The notes under the pieces were generated by a model, which ran no database searches, had not been told where the DNA came from, and was given only the letters and a program-made list of their open reading frames with translations. 64,000 nucleotides of DNA from Orthonyx spaldingii (Eukaryota > Chordata > Aves > Passeriformes > Orthonychidae), in NCBI GenBank assembly GCA_013397795.1, contig VZTJ01003242.1, positions 2,014,292 through 2,078,291 on the forward strand. The letters run 5' to 3'. Position numbers and translations under genes: made by a program. Shown one piece after another: positions 40,446 through 52,400 of the stretch (its first letter is position 1; each line of letters opens with the position of its first letter).

Positions 40446-41165
40446 AGAAGCAAATCCCACACAATTTCAGGGTTGACTGGGAGTTGATCATTCTCACAGT
40501 CATGGTCCTCCAGCTCAGGGCACTGAAACTCTCTTGGTTTGTCATCTGTGTTGAAGACAGAGGCAAAGAACATGTTAAACACCTCTGCCTGGTCCCTGTT
40601 CCTGTTTATGACATGACCAACTTTATCCTGTAGCAGGCTGATGTTGTTTTCACACTGCCTATTGTATTAGTATATTTCAAAAAACCTTTTATTATACCCC
40701 ACATTTCTGGCCAGCTTCAACTCCAGTGAAGCTTTGATGGCATGAATTTTCTCCCTACATTGGCAAACAGAATCTCTGTGTTCTTCCCATATCTCCTGAC
40801 CTTGTTTCCACTGGGCATATACCTTCCTTTTTTCCCTTATTTCCAAGAGAAGATTCCTGTTCAGCCAAACTGGCCTTTGCCTCACCTGCTTGACTTCTGG
40901 CATTTGGGAATTGCATGCTTCTGTGCCCTTAGGAGGTGATGTTGAAAAAGTGGCCAGCAGTGATGGACCCCAGCAAATGCAAAAACTTTTTTCCCAGAGA
41001 GCCTTACTAATTCCCTGAGCAGCCTGATGTCTGCTTTCCTCATGTCTGGAGTTGAGGTTTTGCTGGCACTTTGCCTGTTGTCCAACAGAGATTTTTAACT
41101 CCATCCCTTTGTGGTCACTGTGGCCAAGACGGCTGCCAATGTCCATGTTGCTCATGAGATCCACA
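40446..41165 (-). pseudogene. CR1 ORF2 linker and N-terminal edge of the RT
   Basis: The minus-strand frame 41164-40667 (165 codons) contains RLGHSDHKGMELKI, then RRPVWLNR-like RQRPVWLNRNLLLEI, EHRDSVCQCREKIHAIKASL and ELKLARNVGYNKRFFEIY, the family's linker between endonuclease and RT. A second piece reads AEVFNMFFASVFNTD (about 40600-40550, the family's AEVLNAFFASVFT) and ends in VWDLLLQ at about 40446, where the deletion starts. The first half of the linker is repeated in a second frame (41085-40882), which shows a frameshift. Inactive. Confidence 0.88.
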
Positions 41166-41169
41166 CTGT

Positions 41170-41705
41170 TGACAGCAGATCAAGAAGGGCATCTTTCTGA
41201 GTCAGCTCCCTTACCACCTGCTCCATAAAGTTGTCATCCAGGTTTTTTAGGAACTTTTGGGTCTGAATTGTAGCAGCTGTGTGATACTCCCAGTTAATTT
41301 CTGGCAAGTTGAACTCCCCCATAAGGACAAGGGCAGTTGACATGGAAGTGTACCTTAGTTCCTCAAAGAATAATTTGTCAGCGCCATGGTCCTGGATCAG
41401 AGGTCCATAGCAGATTCCTACAATGACATCCACATTATTCTTTTTGTCTCTTGATTCTTACCCAGAGGCTCTCAATTGTGCCATTGCCAGCTATGAGCTC
41501 CATACATTCCATCCCTTCCATTACATACAAAGCCACCTTCACCCCACAAAGTCCTCTACCCTGTCCATTCTTCCTGAAGAGCCTGTAACCATCCAACAGT
41601 GCTCCAGTCACAGGACTCATCCCACCAGGTTTCACTTATGCCAGTGATTTCAGTTCTCTGAAACTGGGCCAAAGCCTCCAGTTCCTCTTGTTTGTTCCTC
41701 ATGCT
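41170..41705 (-). pseudogene. CR1 ORF2 endonuclease domain remnant
   Basis: Readable minus-strand pieces are EITGISETWWDESCDW (about 41665-41615), GYRLFRKNGQGRG and VALYVMEGMECMELI (41590-41480), ICYGPLIQDHGADKLF (41415-41365), ALVLMGEFNLPEINW (41340-41295) and LDDNFMEQVVRELTQ (41245-41200). These follow the order of the apurinic-like endonuclease of CR1 ORF2. The ETWWD and GDFNLPD family motifs are recognisable; the latter is changed to GEFNLPE. In the family this enzyme nicks the target DNA to prime reverse transcription. The frame shifts between the ETWWD and GYRLF segments and again near 41430, so it is not functional. Confidence 0.9.
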
Positions 41706-41896
41706 GGGTCATTAGTGTAGAAATACATTTCAGGTGTGGTACAGTGTAGCCAAAACCTTGTGAAGCAGATTGAGGGATACCATTAGTGCTTTTTCCCTCA
41801 AGTTTTGTCCCACCATCCCATCACTCATCACTGGTGAGCTTAGTTTCATTCCTTTTCCCCTTCCAAGCTAGTTTAAAGTTCTATAAGCAAGCCCCA

Positions 41897-42370
41897 CTAG
41901 CTCCTGTGCCAGAGCTCTTTTTCCCCTGAGTGTGTCCTGTCAGGTATCAATAGATCAGGTGTTGAGTAGATCCTTCCATGGTCAACAACCCCAAAATTTT
42001 TCCACTGACACCAACCTTGGAGCCATACATTGACCTGATGGATCTGCCTATTCATATCAATTATACTCATTGTTACCGGAAGAATCAAGGAAATCACTAC
42101 CTGTGTTCCTGATCCTTCTACCAATCATCCCAGAGCCCTGAAGTCTCTTTTGATTGCTCTCAGACTTCTCTTTGTTATTTTGCCACTGCCATCTTGAACC
42201 ACCAATAGCATATAGTAATCAGAGGGCCTTACTAGCTTCGAGAGTTTTCCAGTAATGTCCCTTAGCTGAGCCCCTGGGACACAGCAGACTTCCCTGCAAA
42301 TTGAATCCAATCTGCATATCAGACCCTCTGATCCCCTTAGAAGGGAGCCTCCTATTACAACCGCTCATCT
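41897..42370 (-). pseudogene. CR1 ORF1 remnant, esterase-like (SGNH/GDSL) domain
   Basis: Minus-strand frame reads VVIGGSLLRGSEGLICRLDS, then REVCCVPGAQLRD, KLVRPSDYYMLLVVQ and RAIKRDFRALG, a TGA stop at 42127-42125, then LVEGSGTQVVISLI and NVWLQGWC. Known: CR1 ORF1 proteins carry an esterase-like domain whose catalytic serine lies in a G-D-S-L motif, and they are thought to bind nucleic acid or membranes. Here the motif is G-G-S-L, so the Asp is lost. The stop between LG and LV is TGA where the family usually has Arg, consistent with CGA to TGA decay at a CpG. The upstream part of ORF1 (42370-42520) is present but not clearly readable. Confidence 0.82.
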
Positions 42371-42520
42371 TTTCCTGTTGACGGATGAGGTCTTGATGCG
42401 GGGTACGGGTGGTGTTGTTTTAGGAGGCCCCACTATCCCAGCAGGACCTTTGCTCACCTCATCAGTTGTCTGGGCTTCTAGTTCCACAGCCTCACACCTG
42501 CTGTAGAAGGAATCAGCAAG

Positions 42521-44909
42521 TCCCAACAACTTGCACAGGGAGGGGATTGTTTCTGCAGTGGGTTTTCAGGTTAGTCCCTACATGATTTGGTCTCATCTCT
42601 TCGAATTTCTTCACTCGGTAGCAGGGTGACGTATTATCCCAAAACAAAATATTTCTGCTACTTACATTCATTTTAGCAAGCAAAGTTTGATTTATTTTTT
42701 TTTTTTTATTTAAGTGAAACAAATGACGAAACTTAAAGTAGCCTGCTTAATTGTGAGTAAAAGGCATTGCCACTGGACGGATGGCTGACAGCCTGTGTGA
42801 AATAGGTTTAATGGTTCTGCTTCGGTTATAAAAGACAAATGTTCACTGCACGCCACCACTCAAGCGCACAGCACAAATTAGCATTATCTTTGCAAATATC
42901 ACCATTACTTTTCATTATTAAATTTACTTTTTTCTGTCTTTTCGAAAAGTGAGAAAGATGGGATGAAACCCAAACCTGGTTTTTTGTAGTTATTTTTTTT
43001 AACCGTGTCTTTTACTAGAAGGACAATTTACCCAAGTGAAACCTTATTGCATCTGGTCTAAGAATGCTTATGCCAAAATTCTGATGAGGATTATGTAACA
43101 GCCATGATGTTAAGTCTTCAAAAAACAGTCATAAAGGAACAGATTCTTAATTGAAAGCAGGCTGCTAATAACAGTGTTCTTTCAAATAAATGTTTGCTAT
43201 CAAACTAAGTGGTAAAATAATGATTTTTCTATGCACATAGATTATAAATTTGATAGGTTTACTTACTTAATGGTAGTTCTGTATATTCAGTAGTGATGAA
43301 TTCATATTTCACCCTGTATTCTGTAAGAGATGTGGTCACTGTACACTGGTCTGAAAGAGTTAAGATTAAAAAATGAAGAAGGAAAAGCAGTTTAGGTTGT
43401 GTTCAGCCTACATAGAGCAGTATGAAATAAAACACTAATATGCTCCTCTATATTTTACCTTCACTCTTCTGCCTGGAACAATTTAACCAGATGCTCTACT
43501 GATTACCTTTGCCACTGTATAGTGAATTTTGCTCTGCTATACATTGTGGACATTCAAGACTTTGTAAATCTTCAGAGAAAAGTCCAGGTCAATGTCTGTG
43601 CAGTGCAGATTTAAGGTCCTTTACCTGGAGTTCTGATTAGCTTTCCTCAGATGCTCATTCACTTCTGTGAGGTTTGGACTTTAATGCCATAACTGTAAAG
43701 CACAGCTTAGCTTGCTTGTACAGAGCCAGCCGTCTCCTGAGGTTTCTCTTGCAACTGCTGGAAACCAATTTGCCTCCGTCACTCCAGCTCCTCAGCTCAA
43801 ACTGGCAAACTGACTGGTTCACATCACAGGGTGGCTTTTTTTCTTTTTCCTTTTTTTTTTTTTTTATATAGCTTGTTCGTGAGAATAAAATATTAAGTGC
43901 CCTAGGCCCACTTTGTGTCTGTGAGTGGGTAGGGTTTTTTTTTCTTTATGTGCTCCCGTAACGTACAGGAAACAAAGAATTCTGACTTTGACCAGCAAAG
44001 ACATGCAAATTCAGGGAACTTCAAACCCTTCCCCTACAATGCACCTCAGGAAGGAGCAAGCCAAAGTCATTTAGGAAAAATCACACATGGGAAGGGCCTT
44101 GAATTTTTTAAGAGCTTTCTCCAGTTATCTTTTACCAGTCATGCTCACCTTATTCCCTAATCACTGATTAGCACGCACCAATGTGCAAAAGCCGATCATG
44201 GAGACAGTGCACACAGTGAAAAACCTTTGGATTAAATTTGCCATCTTTGTATAAAAATATCCACCAATCCAATATAAAATCATATATTTGAACATTTTCC
44301 CCTCTTATTTCTGACTAGAGGAAGTACCAGCAATGAAAGGTTAAAATTTCAACATGTCTCTACCCACCTTGTTTCCTTGTGCAAGCTCTGGCTTGACATT
44401 GGTTCATTTTGGCAATGTGTGGGGTCGAAATCTGAACTGGCATAGACAATCTGGGGAGGAAAAGATTAGTACAGATATAGCAAAGGAACGAATATGATAA
44501 TTCAAAATTACAAAAGTGGGCATGAAGTTGCACTGCTCCAACTTTGAAACATTTGACACAAATGTTAAAAGGAGATATTTCCATGGTATCTGCATTTAGG
44601 AGAGTTATCTCCATGAATATTTCCACCCTTATTTAGTATATTTTTTCATAGCAGAATGACATTATTTCCCTTGGGCCCTCAGTTTTTAATGCCGCACTGA
44701 AGGCAGAGGTAAAAGACTAAGAATCCCCTTAACAGAAGTAACTTTATACAGAGATGGCAAGGAGCAAATCATCACCAACAAGCATGTAGGTAAAACAGAA
44801 TATATTTTTAATACTTTTTTTTTACTAATTCAATGTATTTTTAATATAATTTCTGTATTGAGTCTGTCAAACAGTCTTAGTTAGAAAAATAAAATCTTAA
44901 ACTGAAAAA
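42521..44909. other. unique AT-rich non-coding sequence
   Basis: No transposon or exon was recognised. 42720-42960 is a mixed-composition stretch with several ATTA/TAAT homeodomain-type cores and no repeat signature, so it could be conserved non-coding DNA. That is inference only. T runs occur at 43850-43865. Confidence 0.45.
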
Positions 44910-45140
44910 AATCAGTTCATAGGAGCAGAGAACTAGAAAAGATGTCTTTGGTCACTAAGCCTTATCCCCTGTGATAGTTATAATCAATTACTGTCATGTA
45001 GTTGCATTTCAGAAATTGATCAGGTTTCCTATTAAAAGAAATTAGATACAGTTTATAACTTTGGACAGAAGACTATTTTAGAAACACAAGTCTTTCATGG
45101 TTAGAATCTGCTTCTAATATTCAGCCTAGATTTATTCAGC
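44910..45140 (-). mobile_element. old CR1/L3-type LINE 3'-end remnant
   Basis: The plus strand reads as a worn antisense CR1-like tail: GAACTAGAAAAGATGTCT followed by GGTCACTAAGCC near 44928-44965, and TCTAATATTCAGCCTAGATT near 45113-45132. The latter is close to the family's antisense TCCTAATATTCAACCTAGATT. Order and spacing fit a 3' UTR running in the minus direction. It lies on the same strand as, and downstream of, the reverse-transcriptase fragment at 45790-46170, so both may belong to one old insertion. Confidence 0.5.
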
Positions 45141-45142
45141 TT

Positions 45143-45187
45143 TTATATATATACATGTGTGCATGCATGTGTGTGTGTATATGTGTA
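45143..45187. repeat. (TA)n/(TG)n microsatellite
   Basis: Alternating pyrimidine-purine tract: TATATATATA, then CATGTGTGCATGCATG, then TGTGTGTGTATATGTG. Confidence 0.9.
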
Positions 45188-45739
45188 TTCATATTTACAA
45201 CAACGTCATCCTTTAGGTGTAACACCTATTTTTTCTTGCCTGGCGTTTACCCCCTTGACGTTTTTACAGGGAACAATTAGCTCCCCTTTCAGCCTCCGTT
45301 TTACTAGACTGCACAAGTGATGTATTCATGTAGCCCCTTAGCCAGATGGGTTCTTGTTTCTCTTTGTGCCTTGTAGCCTTTCTGTGCCCCTCTCTCAGGA
45401 GATGGGTCCTGGACACAGGGAGACCCACAGCTGCTCATGGAACTTGGAAGAGGGCCTTTATAGTGTGCTGACACTGCTTTGCTTCTGTGGAAACTATCAT
45501 CCATGTAGGGGTTATGGCTACCATCTCCATCTCTTTGCCAGCTTACAGCTACAGCAGGACCAACAAGAACTTCTTAGTCTTTCCAGTGCCATTTCCATCT
45601 GAAAAGCAAACGTTTGTGCAATGTTGACCTCCAAGTAAACAATTCTGCACTTTGGGTGTGATTCTGTTCTTCTAGCTCTTTCTTAATTTATGATGTCTCA
45701 CAGATTTTTGTGACCAGCAATTTTAATTTTTTTTAGTGC

Positions 45740-46175
45740 AGTCCTACTTTTTGCACCACAGTTTCAAAATGAAGTTCACAAATAAAGGCTAGGTCCTAGT
45801 AACCTTGTAAGTCCACATCCTGGCAACAGGTAACCTCATTCCAGGACTGAATCTCCCTTTTCAACACAATCAGTTGACATCTCCCTTTAGTTAGTTTCTT
45901 ATCCACGTTATACTTTTTGAACTAATTCCCATCTTCTTCAGCTTAACTAATAATTTCCCATGTGGCACCTTATTACCTACTTTTCACAAGTCCATAGAGA
46001 TGAGACCTACTGCATTTCTTTAGTCAAGAAAATCTGTTATCTCAGAGAAGAAAGCTATCCAGTTACTCTGCCACAATCAGCCTTTGGCAAACTCACCTTG
46101 CAGCCTGTCCCATCTTTCATTTATCTCAGTGCCTTTCTCCTAGAGGATTGCATACTGTTGAGGTTATATTAAAAT
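45740..46175 (-). pseudogene. old LINE reverse-transcriptase palm fragment (CR1/L3-type)
   Basis: On the minus strand one frame can be followed for over 80 codons: NWIAFFSEITDFLD (46064-46023), stop, RNAVGLISMDL, stop, KVGNKVPHGKLLVKLKKMGI (about 45990-45925), then WIRN-stop-LKGRCQLIVL and EIQSWNEVT (to about 45838). After a one-base shift P-GCG---LLGPSLYL follows. This matches, in order, the RT segments LIAFYDE-T--VD, AVDVVYLDFSKAFDKVPHG, WI--WL--R-Q-V--NG--S-W-PVTSG and PQGSVLGPLLF. The enzyme copies LINE RNA into DNA at the nicked target. Stops and a lost catalytic Asp context show that it is dead. Confidence 0.85.
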
Positions 46176-46400
46176 AGGGCATGTAGTTACTACAAGTACT
46201 TTCTCCCCTTTCTTAAAGTGGGTGTTATGAGCACTGTATTTGCCTTTCTTTCATTATAAGGCATACGAGGATGTAAGCTAATACTTTCTTTGACAGATGG
46301 TGTGGGCAAGGAGCACACTGACGACTTCCCCCTCTCGGCTGATGGACAGTAACATCTTAGCAGGAACTAGTTTACCTATTGCAATTTTCTTAAAGTAGCC

Positions 46401-49400
46401 CTGGGAGGTCCCTTAAAACATAAGACCTGTGTAAATACCCACTGGATGGACAAGCTGAGAGCAAACCAGGGAATACCTTCTGGAAAGTCTAGAAAGAGAG
46501 CCTCATCTGAAGTTTGTGGGCTAGTAATAAAGCCAAGCCCTCAGAAGGGGTAAGTTTGACCTTATAGTGTCACGATGAATATATTTGAGGCAGTGTAGAA
46601 ACACCACCTGCTCACACAAAGAAATTCAAAGCCAGTCTGTCCTAAATCATGCCACTGTGTTCGGTTATTGCATATATATCCCCCAGCACAGCATGATCTT
46701 ATGTATTATATATATTGCAATTAGACAAAATGGTGTGACTTAGGAATGAAGTGGCAGCCTTAATTGCTGTTTTCATTTGTTAGGAAAGTTGTAACTTGAA
46801 CACCGAGGGTAACTTTAATTCTGGCAAGCCAGTTCAGTCAGAAAAGAGAGAAAGTAGAAGGGAACAAGGTGCCTCCTCATTAATGCACATTGGAGACTTT
46901 CAGGCCTCCCTGTGGAAGGGGCACTGGTGGGAAAGGACCTTGATGGTGAGAGCCCAGGCTGTTGACAGGACCCACATTCCCATGCTTGTCCTTGCACTGA
47001 CCAGCTCAATGCAGAGCTTATTGCAAGCACAACCAAACCAAACACAGGGCTTGGAAGGCTCCTGTCCCAGTACCTTGACTGGGAAGAGCACCAAATAATG
47101 ATGCGTATGCCTGAAACCCAAAGTCTTTTGTGACATGCAGGAGCATGTTGCTTCCATGCAGGAAAAAAAAAGGGTGCAAATTATAGGCAATGGCAGCAAG
47201 GTGTCAAAAAAAAGGATACAAAAGAGAGGTTTTGTTAGGCTTAGGAAGGGCAGAAAGCATCTTCCCTGTGGGTCAAGAATGGACTCAAACAGGCATATGG
47301 CTGTTGTGTTACACTTGGTCTCGGCTCTGGAGGAATACAGATATGGAATATTTTGTTCCTTAAGGGTCTGAAACTACATAATGGCCAAAGCTTTTGGGCT
47401 TGTCTCAGTCCTTGAATGAACTGAAGTTTGCTTGTCTAAAGATGGAGTTGAGGCCCTGGGACATAGCCCCTTCTTTATCTGGTGACTGGTACTGATACTT
47501 CATCTTCCCACAGATTGCCTCACAATGAGCATGCTTCTAAAACCTCTGCATAATGTGTAAACAAAGAAGAAAAAATCAAGTCTGTAGTGAGCATTCTCTC
47601 TGCAGAAATGATGCCCGTGCAGTGATGAAACTTCATTCATGTAAGCTCATTTAACTTCATAACATGTATTTCTTCTTACAGGGCAGCTTTGATAAACCTA
47701 TAGCAGTGTCACAGCACATGCATGTTAGACATTAGCTGCAATTGACTGAATGTTGCCATATAATAAACAGGAGAATAAGCTTCAGATTAAAAAAAAAAGA
47801 TTTAATGGGATTAGAAAGAACTACAGATACTCTTTGTGATTTTTATAGTTGCACACTGTGTCAAGAGTTTGGTAATTTATAAAACTTCTTGATAGAAATA
47901 TATGAATATACCAGTCAAAGCAATAATTAATTCCCTTGAGAAAATGCTCATTAAAAAAAAAAAAAACCACTGTAACAAAAAAAGGAAATTCTAAGAAGCT
48001 AGAAGATCACAATGTAAGCTAGCTGCCAATTAAGCCTTCATGGGGTTGGGAAAGGAAAATGAAGGCAACAATATAGCTTTCTGACTGGGGATTTGATCTT
48101 CCAGATAACCTCCGAATTGCAATGTTTCATTTACTCAAAGCTCTGCTGAAATACATCCTTCCTACCTGATTATGCCATAATACACTACATTTATCCTCAC
48201 ATGTAAGGAATTATTCCATTACTCATAAATGCAATTAGTTATGAATGGTAGACAATAGTGTCTGTAAGGAAATACAGAATTTAATTTTTTTTTTTTAATT
48301 CTATCCTATATCCCAAGAGCACCATTTTTTTTTTTGAAAATACAGGACTACCTATTTTGCACTGGGGTATTTTCTGTGATACTTTGTCTATGTTTCATTA
48401 AACATTTGTAGGACTGGAAAGGAGGGTGTAATATCTGAAGACAGTGCAGAACCTGTATCAAACATGGCAAGACTATAATAAAAGGCTAAACTGTCTAAGA
48501 AACATACTTAATTTGATGAGACACTTCCAAACTTTCACTACTAGCCACTGTGAATGGCCAAACACCAGCAGCTCTGCCTGCAAGAGAACAGGGGTCTCCA
48601 TGACACAGCCCAAAAATGCCTGAGTCTCCAATGGTGTGTGCATCACCTCCAGCATCCATATCCATCACTGCAATTTGTACTGCTGCAAAGTACAGGGAGA
48701 CTTCCATGAAATGAGGGAGTTTGTGTTAAAAAATGGTGTGTTGGGAGAACTCCTATGAAGTCCAGGTGGTTCATATTTTCTGTGTATTTGTAAAACATTA
48801 AATCAAATAATATTTTTTTAAAGAAAGTGAAATTTTTACAAATGCTTCACAGATATAGGCTAATATAACTTAAAAGCTTTCCTACAATAGAATCCAATTT
48901 TGCAACCTTCACTCACATTGAGTAATACCTCTTCACACATGTTCCCCTGATGTCTAACGGCTGTGACTCACGAGCCCTAGTGAATCACGTTGGGGTAAGG
49001 AAGAATGTTACCCCCAGGTGCCCTGTCCCTCTCCCCACCTGGAGGAAATCTCAGAAGCGACAAAATGCCTGTGTTCATGCTTCCTCAGGTGTTGCAGTTC
49101 ATTGTCCAATTTACTCATTTAAAGTGTTGTTGATTGAAATTTACCTTAATCAGCTGGGATCCGACTTGTGATGTAGTGGAGATGGGAAAGGGGTGGGCAA
49201 GGTGGCAGAGCAGTGCTTCTGCCATTACTCAGTCCAGTAGAAATTGAAGTCAAGACAGGCAGAGTGATATGGAAGAGGCCTGGACACAGTGAGAACCAGT
49301 GGCCCTTGGCTATTAAATACATGTGTATGAAAATGCACAAAGGCAAACGCTGTAGATATCCTGCCAACACCGTGGACACTTTCATATCACAGAGCAGAAA

Positions 49401-52400
49401 CCCACAGGTTAAGTCGGCTGAGTGGAGAGGAAAGGTACTTTTTTCACCCATTTGTTTTTACCTGTGCTACCTATCTTTGGAATCATCTGGATATTGCTGA
49501 AGATAAAACTTTACTTAGCTCATACAGATTATTTCAAGGCTACCACAGCACCTTTCCCAGAGGCTCTGAAGTCTGTGGAAGCCCCTAAGATGCAGTGGTC
49601 CATGCCCTGTCCTACTACCTCATGCACACGTGAGGCACAATGATGTTCCCAAGTATTGCTGACGTTGGGTATGAAGTTGGATGGAAGATTCAAATTACTA
49701 GGTGTCAGGAACTGATGTTTTACTTATGTATGGGATGACTTTGCCATTTTTTTGGTAGCCACATAGGAACTGACAACATTTTGTTCATCATATTTATTTA
49801 TCTTTTATAGGGAATTATTCTCTCCCTTCAAAAGTAGAGCACAATTTATGACAATGAGAGCTGAGTATGTTACACAGTAATAAAGGTAAGCACTAACAGA
49901 ATAAAGCTGTCTAAGGGGTGCTATAAATGTATCTCATTAATTTGTATGCAAAATATATTTTGGACTCTGCTCAGAGCTTTGCAGGTGAAGGCTGTGTGGG
50001 AGCCAGAAATTATGCTTTCTGGGTCCCTGAAGCAGCCTTGGCCTGATCCTGGACTCAGTCTGAGACAGCATCAGTATAACCATTGGAGAGCCCAGTGGTT
50101 TCCCTTTATACCACAGATGGCAGCTGATGCACAAGAAGCACTGCTGGCTTGAAGAAGGAGAAGAAGAGAGAACTACAATTTCCAGCCACATTGTCACAAC
50201 TCAGCAGCATAAATAGGCTCCCCTTTACCAGGTGATCCCCTTGGTTTCTTGCACACTTGCTCATGGCTCAACACTGTTGAGCTGTTCCTGGCACCCCTGT
50301 AAGGTACAGCACACCTGAGTGTTGAGGTTCAACACCATCGAGGGGAAGGAAACTTTTTGTTAGTTACTACTAGGATTAAGGTCACTGATGTAATACTCCA
50401 GTTAATATCTGACACTAGTTAGGTGTATACCAATATTTAAAATATCCTTTTACATTAAACCCCCTTAGGCTGGCCAAAACATTCATGACTCCCACTTCTC
50501 CTCTGTGGATCTTTGGATTGACTCAGAGCCCAAAGTGTTAATGACTGCTTCAAAATATCTCAGTTACGTCTCTTAGAGGTATAGCCACAACATCAATGCT
50601 TACACTGTGCTTGAAATCGCATGTGTGGGCACTGTGCAGAGGTGAAGTCAGCAGAGATAGGATCCTTCTGCTACTGTTCTCTTTCCACCCTCCCCCTGCC
50701 AAAAAAAGTAAAGCTGTCTTTTTCCCAAGCTAAAAAAAAAATAAAGGTGAAAAGTTAATCCTTGTTTATCTTGTGGAACTGCTAATTTTGCTGTGAATAG
50801 AAACTACACCTTCCCCCACACACACGTGCACAGTTTGGTCTCAGTCCCACAGAGCAGCTACAGCAAGCAACTACACAGAGTCACTTGAAAGCCAGCTGAA
50901 AGTACCCATTGAATTTGCTGAGGATTCCCCAGAGGACACCTTAGCTGTTCTGCTCTTACAGCTCAAGGAGAATTGGTCGTTCCACGGCTATGGTGTCATT
51001 CTCCCTTCTCCCCAGACGAGAATGCCTAAGGGTGACTTATAGTTGCTGCTTCCTAACTGGAGCAACAGCATTTTTTTCACCTTCAGCTCATGCATCAGCT
51101 GACTCACAGACTCAGACATGATACTGTGGCCCAGGTTGCCTGACATGTGCATGTGCACACAAACACACACACAAAAACTGACACATTGTAGGAACCTCTG
51201 TGTTCACACTCTGGGGTAAAGGCACAGTGAATCTGAGTGTGTACAGCATACTGAAATACAGCACTTACCAAACTAGAGGAAGTCGTGTCAGTCCTTTGCT
51301 GACGTCTCTAAATCAAATTCACTAGCACTAAAAAGTTAACTTAAAAACAAGAGTAGCACAGGTTGAAATGATGAATGGTCTGTAGCATGTCGAGGAACTC
51401 AAGTATGTCCCTAACCTGGAAATGGTAAGTCACAGTCAAACATGTGTCTTGTGATGTGAAAAGCTTTTCACCCTGAGGAGATGCATGTGCCAGAAAATGC
51501 CATAGTCCAGTTCTCACTGTACATAAGTTGTTTTCATTTAGTTCTTTTCTCCTCTAATGCAGACATCCGGGGAAAAAAAAAAAAAAAAAAAAAGAAAGAC
51601 AATCAAGAAAAACATTAAAATGCATGTTGTGTTTTGTGAAAATGTATTAGTCTTATTCTAATTATATCCAGATTATGTCATGAATATTTGAGAATTAAAT
51701 CCCTAGATCTTAAATATTGACGATAAAAACAGCATCATCCAGACTTGCCATTGAGACACTAAGCTGTGAAGAAAACTGACCCAAAAGAAAAGATGGAGTT
51801 CCAGCAATTTTTCCTGCAGAGTGCAGGACTTTGCATTTCCTCTCCAGTGAAGGTGCATCTTAATCTAAAACCACACAGAAGCACAACACCTCCTGCCATT
51901 CTTCTGGAACAGGTTCAGATATTTTCGTTGTTCATACAGAGTGAGTCAGACCCACATACTGTTTTTACTGACAAACTCAGAGATAAGCAAGTAGGCTGAT
52001 ATTAATTTGTGAATTAGAGTCACTTTAGGACTTTAGGGAGTATTATGGTAAATACAACAGTTTTCATATTGTAAATGCACTCTAATAGTTAGAATTATTT
52101 CATTTCAAAAGAAAAGATACAGCTGAAGGGTTAAAAATAATAAGCAACGGATGAGCAGCAGCCTGATGAATCCAAGCAAAAGGAGAGGAAAAGTGCAGAA
52201 ATGGCATTCTTCTGTAGGTGTTTCTTCTGGGGAATTATCTCTAGTCATCGCCTAGTTATGAGACAAGTTTTTGCCATAATTACAAACCCAGGCCACTGTG
52301 GCTGGGCATAGTCCAGGGAGAAGGGCACTGGAAACAATGGTTAAAAATTATGGAGAAAAACAAAGTGCTGAAAGACAAAATGAAAGTTTGTTCATGAAAA

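Larger units (their letters stand above)
40081..42520 (-). mobile_element. CR1 LINE, long copy with internal deletion of the RT core
   Basis: Minus-strand order, from 42520 down: the C-terminal part of ORF1, then the ORF2 endonuclease (41700-41170), linker (41165-40670) and RT N-terminal edge (40670-40446), and then directly the 3' UTR (about 40445-40098), ending in two ATTCTGTG units (40097-40082). In an intact CR1 the RT core and C-terminus of ORF2 separate the last two parts; they are missing. The protein parts carry several stops and frameshifts, so the copy is inactive. The junction near 40445 shows VWDLLLQ abutting 3'-UTR sequence without interruption. No target duplication was seen, which is normal for CR1. 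The 5' boundary is approximate. Confidence 0.92.
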
